The notes: generated by a model not told the origin, from the sequence alone. A stretch of DNA of 64,000 nt from Subsaximicrobium wynnwilliamsii (GCF_007997225.1 NZ_VORM01000004.1:124001-188000); one strand, 5' to 3'; shown: positions 1-9,902, counted from the stretch's first letter. Numbers and translations are program-made.

Positions 1-300
1 AACGGTGGAGATTTTTAGCCTCCCCGAAAGTTGCCCTTTATAGGCAAGCGTTTTATAATTAATGGCATGTACTTCATTCAGGATTTTTTCTGCAGCAGTG
101 GCGATTTCCAATCCGAAGTCTGTTACATACAGTTGTCTTCCCACCACCTCCGTAAGTGGAATAGGGAACTGATCCTGAAAATTTTTGAGCTGTATAGAAA
201 CGGCTGGCTGAGTTAAATGCAAGGTTTCCGCAGCCTTTGTAATACTCTTTAGTTCAGCTATTTTCAGGAATATATGAAGTTGATGAAGCGTGTAGTTCAT
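1..300 (-). CDS. LysR family transcriptional regulator, N-terminal part (cut by window edge)
   Basis: Reading the minus strand from an ATG at 298-300 gives about 100 residues beginning MNYTLHQLHIFLKIAELKSI, followed by TKAAETLHLTQPAVSIQLKN. This is the winged helix-turn-helix of the LysR family; the effector-binding domain lies outside the window. The gene diverges from a four-gene block ending in dabB-dabA, and LysR proteins usually control the adjacent divergent operon, so I infer it regulates the carbon-uptake genes, perhaps like CbbR/CcmR-type regulators. The ligand cannot be told from this part. The helix-turn-helix residues are intact and no frameshift is seen. Confidence 0.9.
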   Translation of the reverse strand, partial: MNYTLHQLHIFLKIAELKSITKAAETLHLTQPAVSIQLKNFQDQFPIPLTEVVGRQLYVTDFGLEIATAAEKILNEVHAINYKTLAYKGQLSGRLKISTV

Positions 301-415
301 AAATATTTTTTATACATGACATTACAAATATAAATAAAAATAAATGAATTATATATATAATCTTTGTGCCGGTGAATACATACAATATCTAATAATTTTA
401 AAAAATTCAATTAAA

Positions 416-721
416 ATGAAAACAAAGGAATTAGCACAAACCGAAAAAGTAAGTCAAAAAATTCAACTGGTAAAAGGCGAATTTACGCCCTCTGAAGCTT
501 CAGATATTATTATCAATCTGATCAACGAGAAAATCAATTTTCACAAGTTACAAAGACTTCAAATGTGGGAAGGCAACCACACCTGTAAGACTGACGAACT
601 TGATGGACGTATCGGGGAGCTTGAAAAAGAAAAAGCGACTGCTCGCGAGTTTATCAATAGCAAAAGGGGCTCTGGTCAAAATTTAAAAATAAATGGTATT
701 CTCGAAATAACCGTTGCCTAA
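416..721 (+). CDS. Hypothetical protein, 101 aa, first gene of the dab block
   Basis: I do not recognise this protein. I start it at the ATG at 416 (MKTKELAQTEKV); an upstream in-frame ATG at 344 would add a segment with no protein character that overlaps the likely promoter (TATATAATCTTTG near 354-366). It is soluble and charged, with a predicted helical middle (INEKINFHKLQRLQMWEGNH, then ELEKEKATAREFI) that may form a coiled coil. Its TAA overlaps the ATG of the next gene by one base (TAATG), so the two are probably translationally coupled. The link with inorganic-carbon uptake is inferred from position only. Confidence 0.6.
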   Translation: MKTKELAQTEKVSQKIQLVKGEFTPSEASDIIINLINEKINFHKLQRLQMWEGNHTCKTDELDGRIGELEKEKATAREFINSKRGSGQNLKINGILEITVA

Positions 722-963
722 TGATAACTAAAAGAAAATCCAAACCACAGATGTCATTCTCAAAATCAAAAATTCTACCAATCGTTGGCTTAGGGATCTT
801 GCTGTTTTTTATTGGCATATCTTATTTTAACAACCATGTTTTTTTAGATAAGCTCATTATTTGCAGTCTCATACTCAGCATGGTTTATTTTGCAAGGACG
901 CTAGGCAAAAGCAATGAAAACGAACCAAATTCAGATAGAAAAAATTACACAGACCCAACTTAA
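721..963 (+). CDS. Small membrane protein, 80 aa
   Basis: The protein has a basic N-terminus (MITKRKSKPQ), two hydrophobic segments at about residues 18-36 and 42-58, and a polar Asn/Asp-rich tail. That suggests a two-pass inner-membrane protein. It starts inside the stop codon of the preceding gene and lies 68 bases before dabB, in the same direction. No family is recognised. It could be an accessory subunit of the DabAB transporter, but this rests only on gene order. Confidence 0.55.
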   Translation: MITKRKSKPQMSFSKSKILPIVGLGILLFFIGISYFNNHVFLDKLIICSLILSMVYFARTLGKSNENEPNSDRKNYTDPT

Positions 964-1031
964 AGAACGGCCTTGTATCGCTTTAGATATTTGAAAAACC
1001 AATCGAACAACTGCATCATCTTAAGCCGCTA

Positions 1032-2549
1032 ATGCGAACTAAATTCACTAAATACTTCATAATGACACTCGAAAATCATTTAGATTCAATGCACCCACAA
1101 AGCACCAAAAGTGACCCAATTGACACGCGTAAGCCCATGGTTTCCAGATTTGTGACCTTGCTGTTATGGCTTCTGTTTCTTGGAAACCTCGCATTTCTAA
1201 CACTCAACTTCTTCAACATGCCAGAATGGAGCTGGAAAAGCTTGTTCAGGATCAATGGCTTTACAATTCTAATCTGGACCACCGTCACATTTTTTAGTGC
1301 CATCATAGGCAGTTATGCCGGGAACTACCTATCAGGATTTAAATTCCATTCCCGATTTATGATGCTTTGCTTGGGCTTTACCTTATCGGTAATGCTCTTG
1401 GTCATGTCCAACCATGTTGTACTCTTAATTTTTAGCTGGTTAATCATGGGGATTTTTATGTCTCAGTTGATAGGTATCGATAAAACATGGGGCGAAGCCA
1501 GAGAGGCCTCAAAATTTACCCAAAAGTACTTTTTGATCGGTACGCTTTTCTTAACCATAGGTTTATTGCTATTGGCTTTTTATAGCAAAACCTTTACAAT
1601 TAGCGGTTTGTCTACCGTTGTGAGCGAATTACCACTTTACATACTTATACCATCGGCGTTGTGCATTATCTCGGCAGCGGTTGTACAATCGGCAATGTAT
1701 CCATTTCACCGCTGGTTACTTTCTGCCATGACTGCACCAACGCCAGCTTCAGCGTTGATGCATGCAGGTTTCGTTAATGGTGCAGGGATTTTATTGGCTT
1801 TATTTGCAACGCTTTTATTTGCGTCCAATACCTTGACCATTCTATTTATCATCGGCGGGCTTACCGCCATAATTGCCCAATTCACAAAACTGCTACAGGT
1901 CAATGTCAAGCAAAAATTGGCCTGCTCCACTATTGCCCAAATGGGTTTTATGATTATGCAATGTGGTTTAGGCTTTTTCAATGCGGCAGTGGCACATTTA
2001 ATCCTACACGGATTCTATAAAGCCTATTTGTTTTTGTCTTCTGGGGAAGAAATAGCGCAGACGACGCCAGAAAAACATGTTCAACTAAAAATCAAACCAC
2101 TTCAAGCCCTTGCTGTGTTGCTATTTGGCGGTCTTGGCGCCTACTTATTTGCAATCTGGACCGGCAAAGGTCTGGAAATGGATAGTGGTGTTTTTTTAAC
2201 ACTCATTGTTGCCATAACTGTGGGCCAGGCCACTTACAATATGGTCAAGGAGCAAAGTCTTTCCTTAGTGCAAAAAATCCTTGTCCCAGCGGTACTTTTT
2301 GTTGCAGGAATAGGTATTTATGCTTTGATGTACAATGGCGTTAGCATTCTCATGTTGGATATGCCAATGGTTGCGCAGCCAATACCTTTAACATGGGTAC
2401 AAATCACCTTTGGTATCATCTTTCTACTTGGTTTTTTCATCATGAAATTGGGAGTCTATAAAAAACTGCCTTGGCTCTATGTCAAGTTAATGAACATTTC
2501 CCAACCCTATAAGAACTCAGTATTAATGTATAAATCAAAATCAATATGA
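1032..2549 (+). CDS. dabB: DabB: NuoL/MrpA-like proton-channel subunit of an inorganic carbon uptake complex
   Basis: This 505-residue membrane protein belongs to the proton-conducting antiporter family (NADH dehydrogenase subunit 5 / MrpA). After a polar N-terminus it is a string of hydrophobic helices. It contains the family signatures PFHRWLLSAMTAPTPASALM and HAGFVNGAGILLA, plus KQKLACSTIAQMGFM further on. A stand-alone NuoL-like protein followed directly by a DUF2309 protein is the DAB (DABs accumulate bicarbonate) arrangement. DabB is thought to couple cation flow to CO2 hydration by DabA. Its TGA overlaps the dabA ATG (ATGA, four bases). An alternative start is the ATG at 1062; 1032 is the longer choice and is not certain. 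Confidence 0.88.
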   Translation: MRTKFTKYFIMTLENHLDSMHPQSTKSDPIDTRKPMVSRFVTLLLWLLFLGNLAFLTLNFFNMPEWSWKSLFRINGFTILIWTTVTFFSAIIGSYAGNYLSGFKFHSRFMMLCLGFTLSVMLLVMSNHVVLLIFSWLIMGIFMSQLIGIDKTWGEAREASKFTQKYFLIGTLFLTIGLLLLAFYSKTFTISGLSTVVSELPLYILIPSALCIISAAVVQSAMYPFHRWLLSAMTAPTPASALMHAGFVNGAGILLALFATLLFASNTLTILFIIGGLTAIIAQFTKLLQVNVKQKLACSTIAQMGFMIMQCGLGFFNAAVAHLILHGFYKAYLFLSSGEEIAQTTPEKHVQLKIKPLQALAVLLFGGLGAYLFAIWTGKGLEMDSGVFLTLIVAITVGQATYNMVKEQSLSLVQKILVPAVLFVAGIGIYALMYNGVSILMLDMPMVAQPIPLTWVQITFGIIFLLGFFIMKLGVYKKLPWLYVKLMNISQPYKNSVLMYKSKSI

Positions 2550-4936
2550 ACCAAGTTATTCTAAACAGCATTAATGAGGCTTCAAAAGTGATTGGTAAAA
2601 CATGGCCTTTATACACTTTTGTAGCCTCCAATCCTTTATCGGGTTATGAAGACGCATCGTTTGAGGAAGCAGTAAGTTCAGCCCAGAAGCATTTCAATGC
2701 CAATGCCTTTCCAGCGGCAAGACTCTATCGGCAAGCATGGGAAAAGGGCGATATTGATAAGAAGGTGATGATTTCACTTCTGAAAGCAAATGGTTTATCT
2801 GAAACTCCAGAGGTCTATTTGAAACTCTTGGAGTCCCAAAAATCTACGGAAGAATTGAATGGCAATCACGCTGTAGACCGTATCATGGCAAAATGGTTGT
2901 CTGCCTTTTTGGATGAAGGCCTTGCAGAATGGGATATGCCCTATAGAAGTGAAGGCTTCTACACCGCTTGGAGACTTTTGGTTATTTACGATTCTGAAAT
3001 GGGAACAAACTCGCTAAAGGAAATTCCGAAAACAAGTGCGGAAACATTGGAACAGCTTTTAAAGGATTATCCTGAAACGGATTATACCAAATTATTTACC
3101 CATCATTTGGCAGCACTCCCTGGATGGACAGGCTATATCAATCATCGTACGCAATCCAATTCAGACTGGCAAAAAGACTTCCCGATAGACTTGATGGATT
3201 ATTTGGCAGCACGACTTTGGACAGCCCATAAATTGAATGTCCCGATACTTCCAGAAAAAACAGAAGATATTCCGAATGACCTCATACCGAAACTGCAACA
3301 CCTTTGGTTACAAGCCTGGGAACAAAGCTGGCAAAACCAGTTGGTCAAGACTCTGGAAAACGGAGCTATTTCCACGGCATCTAAAAATGCAGCGGCACTT
3401 CCAGATGCGCAGATGGTGTTTTGTATCGATACGCGGTCTGAACTCATCCGAAGACATGTGGAATCCAAAGGCAATTACGAAACCTTTGGTTATGCTGGAT
3501 TTTTTGGCATCGCCATGGATTACCAGAGTTTAAATGATGGTATCACTCGTAAATCCTGTCCGCCAATTTTAGCTTCGGCATACACCGTTTCAGAAACAGC
3601 CCAAGCAGACAAAAAAGCACAATTTTTGGCATACGGAACGAAAAATGAGCTCATAAAATTCGCGGATTATTTCCTTAAACGCATGAAAAACATGCTGCCA
3701 TCGGCCTTTGGTTATGTTGAAGGGTCTGGGTTTTATTACGGGCTGTCGTTGATGGCAAGAACACTAGCGCCTGGTTTGATCTATCGGAAAAATCAAAAAA
3801 ACGCTTCCCACATGGAAGCGACCTGCCAACCTAACATCAACAGAGCACTGCAAGAGAAAACAGATGCGCCTGGAATTCCGCTGGAAGAAAAAGTGGGGAT
3901 TGTAAAATCGGCATTCGACCTGATGGGCTGGAAACAGTTTGCGCCTTTGGTACTTTTTGTAGGCCACGGAAGCCACTCTGCCAACAACCCATTTAGTTCG
4001 AGCTTAGATTGCGGTGCCTGTGCAGCAAGCCCAGGACGACACAATGCACGAATGCTGGCAAAACTTGCCAACTTGCCAGAAGTTAGAGACGCTTTGGCAA
4101 AAACTCACGATATTTTGATTCCAGAAGCTACACTCTTTTTAGGAGCAGAACACAATACCACAACCGACGACATCGTTCTTTTTGATTCGGAAGCTCCAGA
4201 GTCTCACGGGCAGCTTATCAAGAATTTAAAAAGCAATCTCTCAAAAGCACAGCAAACAGCCACCCAAAATAGATTGGGCTCCAAAGGCAACAGCGTATCC
4301 ACGGCACAACAAAAAGCAAACGATTGGGGCGAAACACGACCAGAATGGGGCCTTTCTCAAAATGCGGGCTTCATCGTTGCACCCAGACATCTTACTAAGC
4401 ATACCAACCTGGATAGTCGCTGCTTTCTTCATTCGTACGATTGGGAATTAGACATTTCTGGCACTTCGCTTGAGGGCATCATGCAAGGGCCAATGGTCGT
4501 GACACAATGGATTAATAACCACTACTACTTTTCTACGGTGGATAACAGCATTTTTGGAGGGGGTTCTAAAATAACCCATAACATAACCGGCAAATTTGGT
4601 GTGGTTCAAGGAAATGGCGGCGACCTCAAAATGGGACTGCCTCTCCAATCCCTATACCTTTCAGATGATGCCATGTACCACCAACCTTTGCGATTATCGG
4701 TCATGATTCAAGCACCCATCTCCCGTGTGTCGAAAATTCTAGCTAGGAACAGCAGCTTAAAGACCCTACTCGATAACGAATGGATTTATTTGATGGTCAT
4801 GGATCCTAAACAAAACAATGAGATTTACAGATACAAAAAGTCCATACAATGGATATCAACTTCCGAAAACAAAGTAGAAACAAACCTAGTAAAAATCGAT
4901 ATTTCAGAATTAGCCACAACAGAAATTACGATGTAA
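2546..4936 (+). CDS. dabA: DabA: DUF2309 zinc protein, vectorial carbonic-anhydrase-like subunit
   Basis: This 796-residue DUF2309 protein carries the zinc-site pattern of DabA. C293 and D295 sit in VFCIDTRSELIRRH. H474 is in VGHGSHSANNP, and C489 is in SLDCGACAASPGR. The spacing (Cys-x-Asp, then His and Cys 15 apart) matches the four zinc ligands known for Halothiobacillus DabA. The family is thought to hydrate CO2 in one direction inside the cell, powered by the ion gradient through DabB. The protein is soluble and would sit on the cytoplasmic face. It is the last gene of the block and is followed by a strong hairpin terminator. In a heterotroph it would supply bicarbonate for anaplerotic carboxylation (inference). 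Confidence 0.92.
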   Translation: MNQVILNSINEASKVIGKTWPLYTFVASNPLSGYEDASFEEAVSSAQKHFNANAFPAARLYRQAWEKGDIDKKVMISLLKANGLSETPEVYLKLLESQKSTEELNGNHAVDRIMAKWLSAFLDEGLAEWDMPYRSEGFYTAWRLLVIYDSEMGTNSLKEIPKTSAETLEQLLKDYPETDYTKLFTHHLAALPGWTGYINHRTQSNSDWQKDFPIDLMDYLAARLWTAHKLNVPILPEKTEDIPNDLIPKLQHLWLQAWEQSWQNQLVKTLENGAISTASKNAAALPDAQMVFCIDTRSELIRRHVESKGNYETFGYAGFFGIAMDYQSLNDGITRKSCPPILASAYTVSETAQADKKAQFLAYGTKNELIKFADYFLKRMKNMLPSAFGYVEGSGFYYGLSLMARTLAPGLIYRKNQKNASHMEATCQPNINRALQEKTDAPGIPLEEKVGIVKSAFDLMGWKQFAPLVLFVGHGSHSANNPFSSSLDCGACAASPGRHNARMLAKLANLPEVRDALAKTHDILIPEATLFLGAEHNTTTDDIVLFDSEAPESHGQLIKNLKSNLSKAQQTATQNRLGSKGNSVSTAQQKANDWGETRPEWGLSQNAGFIVAPRHLTKHTNLDSRCFLHSYDWELDISGTSLEGIMQGPMVVTQWINNHYYFSTVDNSIFGGGSKITHNITGKFGVVQGNGGDLKMGLPLQSLYLSDDAMYHQPLRLSVMIQAPISRVSKILARNSSLKTLLDNEWIYLMVMDPKQNNEIYRYKKSIQWISTSENKVETNLVKIDISELATTEITM

Positions 4937-4957
4937 CTACCTTGAACAGGAAGCTGA

Positions 4958-4991
4958 ACGGCCATCATATCAATGATGGCCGTACTTTTTT
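4958..4991 (+). terminator. Rho-independent terminator after dabA
   Basis: A perfect 11-base stem (ACGGCCATCAT at 4958-4968, ATGATGGCCGT at 4973-4983) with a four-base loop is followed by ACTTTTTT. It lies 22 bases after the dabA stop codon and fits a terminator for the dab operon. The rest of the stretch to 5329 shows nothing else I can support. Confidence 0.85.
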
Positions 4992-5329
4992 ACGGTCGCT
5001 AACCTATAAGATTATAAGATTACACAAAAAAGCGGATGATCGTTTTCTGTTTTATCCCATATCCAACCTCCCACTCCTAGCCGTTGTGGTTTTTTATTTT
5101 GAAACTTGTCCAATACCAATCGCACTAATGGTCGACCCAGAAATTTGAACAGCATAATTAGTACTTACTCCATTAGCACCCCTACCCTTTAAAAGCAGCC
5201 AAATTAAACCCTATTGATGCCCTGCGTTATGAGTAGGTTATAGGCACTAAACTAATCATCTGTTCCACGAATGTGAAAATCACAACAACAAGAGAAAAAC
5301 AGCAAAAAGACGGAAAACAATCGAAACCA

Positions 5330-5854
5330 ATGAAAAACTTCAATTTCGCACAAAAACTGATTTTGGTTACCATACTTCTGCTTTGTGCATCCCTGCTTTT
5401 TTTATATTGGTATAAACACACCTACACTCTGGACGTTCCCAATGACGAAGAGGTCAATTCCACTGCTTTAGATGGAAAGCTCTTGATTGCCGCAATGGGC
5501 AGTCCTTTTAAAGATTCTATTGCTGCGAGGGTCTTAAAGCATTACAATGCTTCCCGCGTGGCTGTTGATGTCATTAAGGTCAAGGGTTTGGCAAATACAG
5601 ATGCTGCCCATTTTGATGCCATCCTTATGCTTCACAGTTGGGAGGCCGGCGCCCCCACCGAAATAGTTCAAGCGTTCATGGACAAAAGTCCTGAATCGGA
5701 AAAGAAGATAGTGATGCTAACAACCTCATGGAACGGTCTGGAACAAATGGAAAATATCGATGCGATAACAGGCGCATCCATTATGGTGGATGTATCGGTT
5801 TTTACAGATCAAATTATTAAAAGACTGGATAGGCTTCTCAAAAACAAGAAATAG
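5330..5854 (+). CDS. Membrane-anchored protein with a flavodoxin-like alpha/beta domain, 174 aa
   Basis: From the ATG at 5330 the protein has one N-terminal membrane segment (LILVTILLLCASLLFLYWYK). An alpha/beta-looking domain follows, with strand-like stretches LLIAAMGSPFKDSIAARVLK, DAILMLHSWEAGAP and KIVMLTTSWNG. These positions resemble a flavodoxin or FMN-reductase fold, but no FMN loop is certain. A longer reading from 5273 adds only a Lys/Gln-rich leader. The gene stands alone between two long non-coding stretches. The anchor suggests an envelope role; the substrate is unknown. Confidence 0.55.
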   Translation: MKNFNFAQKLILVTILLLCASLLFLYWYKHTYTLDVPNDEEVNSTALDGKLLIAAMGSPFKDSIAARVLKHYNASRVAVDVIKVKGLANTDAAHFDAILMLHSWEAGAPTEIVQAFMDKSPESEKKIVMLTTSWNGLEQMENIDAITGASIMVDVSVFTDQIIKRLDRLLKNKK

Positions 5855-6348
5855 AATCCATGCCATAAAAACAATCAAGACCTTAAGTAACAACAGTACA
5901 TTTTTAACCCTAAAGAACTGATCTAGTTTAATACTTAAGCCCCATCCAGCCATAACAGCCTAGCCTTAAAATCAAAATCAGTGTACAAATCCATCTTAAT
6001 TGGGACTTATCCTATTTGTTATTGCATCTTTTTACCGTGTGATTCTTTATGTCAAGGTTCTACAGAAGAATTTTTTACAAGTGTAAATACTTTGGGATCT
6101 GGCTCCAATTGAAGTGTTAAAACACCCGGCGAAGTAATATTCACATTCCCCGTGCACTAAAGGAATGCGATCAGGATTTGCATAAAACCATGATTGAAAA
6201 CACTATGAGGAACAACCCAATCCCAAGCTATCCAAAATAAAAGTATTAACTAAAGTCATTTTAGTATGAATAGAAAACATCTTGGCAATAATGCCGGTCT
6301 ATGCGAATGGAATGCCTAAGGTTTCTTATTTTTGATAAAATATTAAAA
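5855..6348. other. Long non-coding stretch before pta
   Basis: No convincing gene. A short open stretch on the minus strand (about 6052-6160, ending in TGA at 6052-6054) reads like protein (GVLTLQLEPDPKVFTLVKNS) but has no start and is probably a remnant. A -7 element TATTTTTG at 6327-6334 lies just before pta and predicts a leader of roughly ten bases. Confidence 0.4.
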
Positions 6349-8442
6349 ATGAACAAAGCCATATATATTGCCACCACCGAACCCAACAGCGGAAAATCCA
6401 TTGTCTCTTTGGGAATGATGCAATCGCTATTGGGAAAGGCTGCCAAAGTAGGTTACTATAGACCTATCATTGACGACTTCAAGCCAGGGAAAATCGATAA
6501 CCATATCAATACAGTCTCGACCTATTTCAATTTGGATATAAAGTTTGAAGATGCCTATGCGTTTACCCGAAGCCAAGTCATTAAGATGAAAAATGAGGAC
6601 AAAGATGATGAGATCATTAGCAAGATCATTGAAAAGTATAAAGCCATTGAAGACCGCTTTGATTTTGTTTTGGTGGAAGGAACAAGTTTCACTGGCGAAG
6701 GCTCTATCATAGAATTTGATATTAATGTATTGATTGCCAAAAATTTGGGTGTGCCAGCAATAATTTTAGCAAGTGGTGTTGGCAAAACATTGGAAGAACT
6801 TGTAGGAAACTTACAGATGGCTTTTGATTCCTTCGAAGAAAAAGGGGTTGAGGTATTATCTGTCATCGCTAATAAAGTAGAAGACAAAAATCAGGCTTTA
6901 GTGGTTTCTGAATTGGAAAAATACTTGCCTTCACAGGTCATTGTCGGTGCCATCCCCACGAATCCTATTTTAGCAAATCCTTCAATAAAAGAAATTGTGG
7001 AAGTACTCCAGGCAAAAGTACTTTTTGGAGCCGATTACATCAATAATCAAGCGGGCAATTTTAGTGTTGGAGCGATGCAACTGCGCAATTACCTCACGCA
7101 TTTAAAAGAAAATGGCTTGGTCATCACGCCGGGCGACAGGGCCGATATTATTTTAGGAGCCTTGCAGGCAAACATTTCAGAAAATTATCCATCCATATCT
7201 GGTATTGTGCTTACGGGTGGTCTTATACCCGAAGAATCAATTATTAAACTCATAGAAGGGCTTTCAGATATTGTTCCAATTATTTCAACAAACGAAGGCA
7301 CTTTTGCTGTCGCAAATTCCATTGGCACCATAAAATCACGAATTTATGCTGAGAACACACAAAAGATCATAACTTCCATCCAGGACTTTGAAAAGTATGT
7401 AAAAGTGGATGCGCTGGTAAATCGTCTCATCACCTTCAAAACAAGTGGGATCACCTCTAGAATGTTTCAGTATAACCTATTGAAAAAAGCAAAATCCAAC
7501 AAAAAGCACATTGTTTTGCCTGAGGGACTGGATGAGCGCATTTTAACCGCCACAAAACAGTTAATCGATTTGGACGCGGTAAAAATCACATTACTTGGAG
7601 ATAGAAAACAGATAGAAGAAAAAATAGCGACGCTTGGCATTGCACTGGATTTGAATAACATCAACATCATAAACCCCATTGCATCTGTCCATTTTGAAGC
7701 CTACGCGCAAACCCTCTATGAACTTCGCAAACATAAAAACGTCAATCTCGCGATGGCTAAAGATTTGATGGAAGACGTGTCTTATTTTGGCTCAATGATG
7801 GTTTATAAGGGAGATGCCGATGGTATGGTTTCTGGAGCCATTCATACCACACAACACACCATTCTACCAGCACTTCAATTTATAAAAACCAAACCGGAGG
7901 CTTCTATTGTTTCGTCGGTGTTTTTTATGTGTTTGGAAGATCGTGTCTCAGTATATGGCGATTGTGCGATCAATCCCAATCCTACTTCAGAAGAATTGGC
8001 AGAAATCGCCATTTCCTCGGCAGCGACCAGTCTTGCTTTTGGGATTGAACCTAAAATTGCAATGTTATCTTATTCTTCTGGGACTTCGGGCGTGGGAGAA
8101 GATGTGGAACGCGTTAGAAAAGCCACGGAAATCGTTAAAAGCAAACGACCAGATCTAAAAGTAGAAGGCCCTATTCAATATGATGCTGCGGTTGACATAA
8201 AAGTGGGCAAAATAAAACTTCCAGATTCTGAAGTTGCAGGTCAGGCAAACGTTTTTATTTTCCCCGATCTTAATACCGGAAACAATACGTATAAAGCAGT
8301 GCAGCGCGAAACCAAAGCATTAGCCATTGGGCCAGTAATACAAGGCTTAAACAAACCTGTTAACGATTTAAGCCGAGGCTGCACGGTAGATGATATTTTT
8401 AACACCGTTATTGTAACGGCCATTCAAGCCCAGGATATTTAA
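6349..8442 (+). CDS. pta: Phosphate acetyltransferase (long form)
   Basis: The enzyme exchanges acetyl-CoA and phosphate for acetyl phosphate and CoA. At 697 residues it is the long form. It has an N-terminal P-loop/dethiobiotin-synthase-like domain (AIYIATTEPNSGKSIVSLG), a middle DRTGG domain, and the C-terminal PTA_PTB catalytic domain from about residue 365 (HIVLPEGLDERI...DGMVSGAIHTTQHT...YSSGTSG). I start at the ATG at 6349 because MNKAIYIATTEPNSGKS is the conserved beginning; the upstream ATG at 6301 precedes the predicted -7 box. ackA follows 13 bases after the stop, so the two form the classical acetate overflow / acetyl-phosphate operon. Confidence 0.96.
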   Translation: MNKAIYIATTEPNSGKSIVSLGMMQSLLGKAAKVGYYRPIIDDFKPGKIDNHINTVSTYFNLDIKFEDAYAFTRSQVIKMKNEDKDDEIISKIIEKYKAIEDRFDFVLVEGTSFTGEGSIIEFDINVLIAKNLGVPAIILASGVGKTLEELVGNLQMAFDSFEEKGVEVLSVIANKVEDKNQALVVSELEKYLPSQVIVGAIPTNPILANPSIKEIVEVLQAKVLFGADYINNQAGNFSVGAMQLRNYLTHLKENGLVITPGDRADIILGALQANISENYPSISGIVLTGGLIPEESIIKLIEGLSDIVPIISTNEGTFAVANSIGTIKSRIYAENTQKIITSIQDFEKYVKVDALVNRLITFKTSGITSRMFQYNLLKKAKSNKKHIVLPEGLDERILTATKQLIDLDAVKITLLGDRKQIEEKIATLGIALDLNNINIINPIASVHFEAYAQTLYELRKHKNVNLAMAKDLMEDVSYFGSMMVYKGDADGMVSGAIHTTQHTILPALQFIKTKPEASIVSSVFFMCLEDRVSVYGDCAINPNPTSEELAEIAISSAATSLAFGIEPKIAMLSYSSGTSGVGEDVERVRKATEIVKSKRPDLKVEGPIQYDAAVDIKVGKIKLPDSEVAGQANVFIFPDLNTGNNTYKAVQRETKALAIGPVIQGLNKPVNDLSRGCTVDDIFNTVIVTAIQAQDI

Positions 8443-8455
8443 AACAAAAAAACCT

Positions 8456-9640
8456 ATGAACATACTGGTAATCAACTCTGGTAGCTCTTCCATAAAATTT
8501 CAGTTAATACAGATGCCTTCCGAAGCGTTGATTTGTAGTGGTCTAGTAGAACGTATTGGTCATAAAGACGCCATTCTAAATTACACGAGAAGCAACACTA
8601 GCATACAGCAAATAGGGCGCATAGAAACGCATCAAGAAGCACTGCACAAAATTTTGGACCTACTACTTGATGCTGAAACAGGGGTAATTCAAAAAAGCAA
8701 CGAGATTGAAGTGGTTGGACATCGCGTGGTTCATGGGGGAAATTCTTTTTCAGAAACCGCTTTAATCACTGCGGAAGTTAAGCAAGAGATTCAGCAGTAT
8801 GCTGCTTTAGCGCCTTTGCACAACCCTAGTAATCTTGTGGGCATCCTTGTTGCTGAAGCATTTTTTCCCTTGGCAAGACAAGTCGCGGTTTTTGATACTG
8901 CTTTTCATCAAAGCATTCCTGAAAAAGCCAAGAAGTATGCCATTCCCAACAATTTTTATGAAGACCATGGGATTCAGCTTTATGGTTTTCATGGAACCAG
9001 CCACCAATATGTTTCAGAACAGGCAATTGCGTATTTACAGCTGCAAAGGTCGAAAATCATTAGCATTCATTTAGGTAATGGTTGTAGCATAACCGCAATT
9101 ATGGATGGTAAAAGCATAGATCATAGTATGGGCTTCTCTCCTTCTCCCGGCTTAATCATGGGAACCCGCAGTGGCGATATCGACCACTCGATTGTGTTTC
9201 ATTTGGTCAATAATTTAGGCTATAGCTTAAACGAAGTCGATAAACTACTCAATAAAAAAAGCGGCATGTTGGGTCTTACAGGATACAGTGATTTAAGGGA
9301 TATTCAAGCCGAAGCAGAAAAAGGCAATGCACATTGCGTCCTGGCTTTAGCAATGAATGCCTACCGAATAAAGAAATACATTGGCGCATACATCGCCGCC
9401 ATGAACGGTTTGGATGCCATTGTTTTTACGGCGGGAATCGGCGAAAATTCAAGTACGCTAAGACAATTGATCTGTGCCGATATGGATTGCTTCAACATCG
9501 CTCTAGACGACAGCAAAAACGAATTTAGGACGCAAAATATTAGAGAAATCCATACCGATGCTTCCAAAGTAAAAATACTGGTAGTTCCCACCAACGAAGA
9601 ATTAGAGATTGCAAAACAAGCTTTTCAACTAGTGCATTAA
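8456..9640 (+). CDS. ackA: Acetate kinase
   Basis: This 394-residue cytoplasmic enzyme makes ATP and acetate from acetyl phosphate. It shows the ASKHA-fold signatures: NILVINSGSSSIKFQLIQM at the start, VVGHRVVHGG, YGFHGTSHQYV, SIHLGNGCSI, MGTRSGDIDHS, and FTAGIGENSS near the end. Length and domain order are standard and nothing is missing. It is the second gene of the pta-ackA operon. The pair can run toward acetate (energy under oxygen or carbon-overflow stress) or toward acetyl-CoA. Acetyl phosphate could also phosphorylate response regulators such as the hybrid regulator at 21.7 kb, which is speculation. Confidence 0.97.
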   Translation: MNILVINSGSSSIKFQLIQMPSEALICSGLVERIGHKDAILNYTRSNTSIQQIGRIETHQEALHKILDLLLDAETGVIQKSNEIEVVGHRVVHGGNSFSETALITAEVKQEIQQYAALAPLHNPSNLVGILVAEAFFPLARQVAVFDTAFHQSIPEKAKKYAIPNNFYEDHGIQLYGFHGTSHQYVSEQAIAYLQLQRSKIISIHLGNGCSITAIMDGKSIDHSMGFSPSPGLIMGTRSGDIDHSIVFHLVNNLGYSLNEVDKLLNKKSGMLGLTGYSDLRDIQAEAEKGNAHCVLALAMNAYRIKKYIGAYIAAMNGLDAIVFTAGIGENSSTLRQLICADMDCFNIALDDSKNEFRTQNIREIHTDASKVKILVVPTNEELEIAKQAFQLVH

Positions 9641-9859
9641 TTGCGTTTTCCTTGATTGATATTGGGGCTTTTTAAAATAACACATCACTGCTACCCTACT
9701 CCTATAAATTCTAGTGTGTAATTGTTTGGAGCTAGAGCTAAACGCTACAGCACCACAACTCGAAATCCCAATCGGTATTATAAATAGCACATACAAAGTG
9801 TTATGATTACATGCGATTTATTCCCATAAAAAGAGCAAAGCCAAAATATACCTTGTGAA

Positions 9860-9902
9860 TGACCCAGATCATTTTGCTCGGCGCTGCTTTGAATTATATT
9901 CG
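9860..9902 (+). promoter_or_regulatory. CRP/FNR-type operator and promoter (site 1)
   Basis: Operator TGACCCAGATCA at 9860-9871, then 23 bases, then TATATTCG at 9895-9902 (one mismatch to TAnnTTTG). It drives 10077-11771 with a leader of about 170 bases. No other feature is seen between 9641 and 10076. Confidence 0.7.

Noticed and set aside
6247-6289. A twelfth regulon site before pta (TAACTAAAGTCA)
   Set aside because: One half-site has lost the G of TGA, and there is no TAnnTTTR box 23 bases downstream; the likely -7 box is at 6327.
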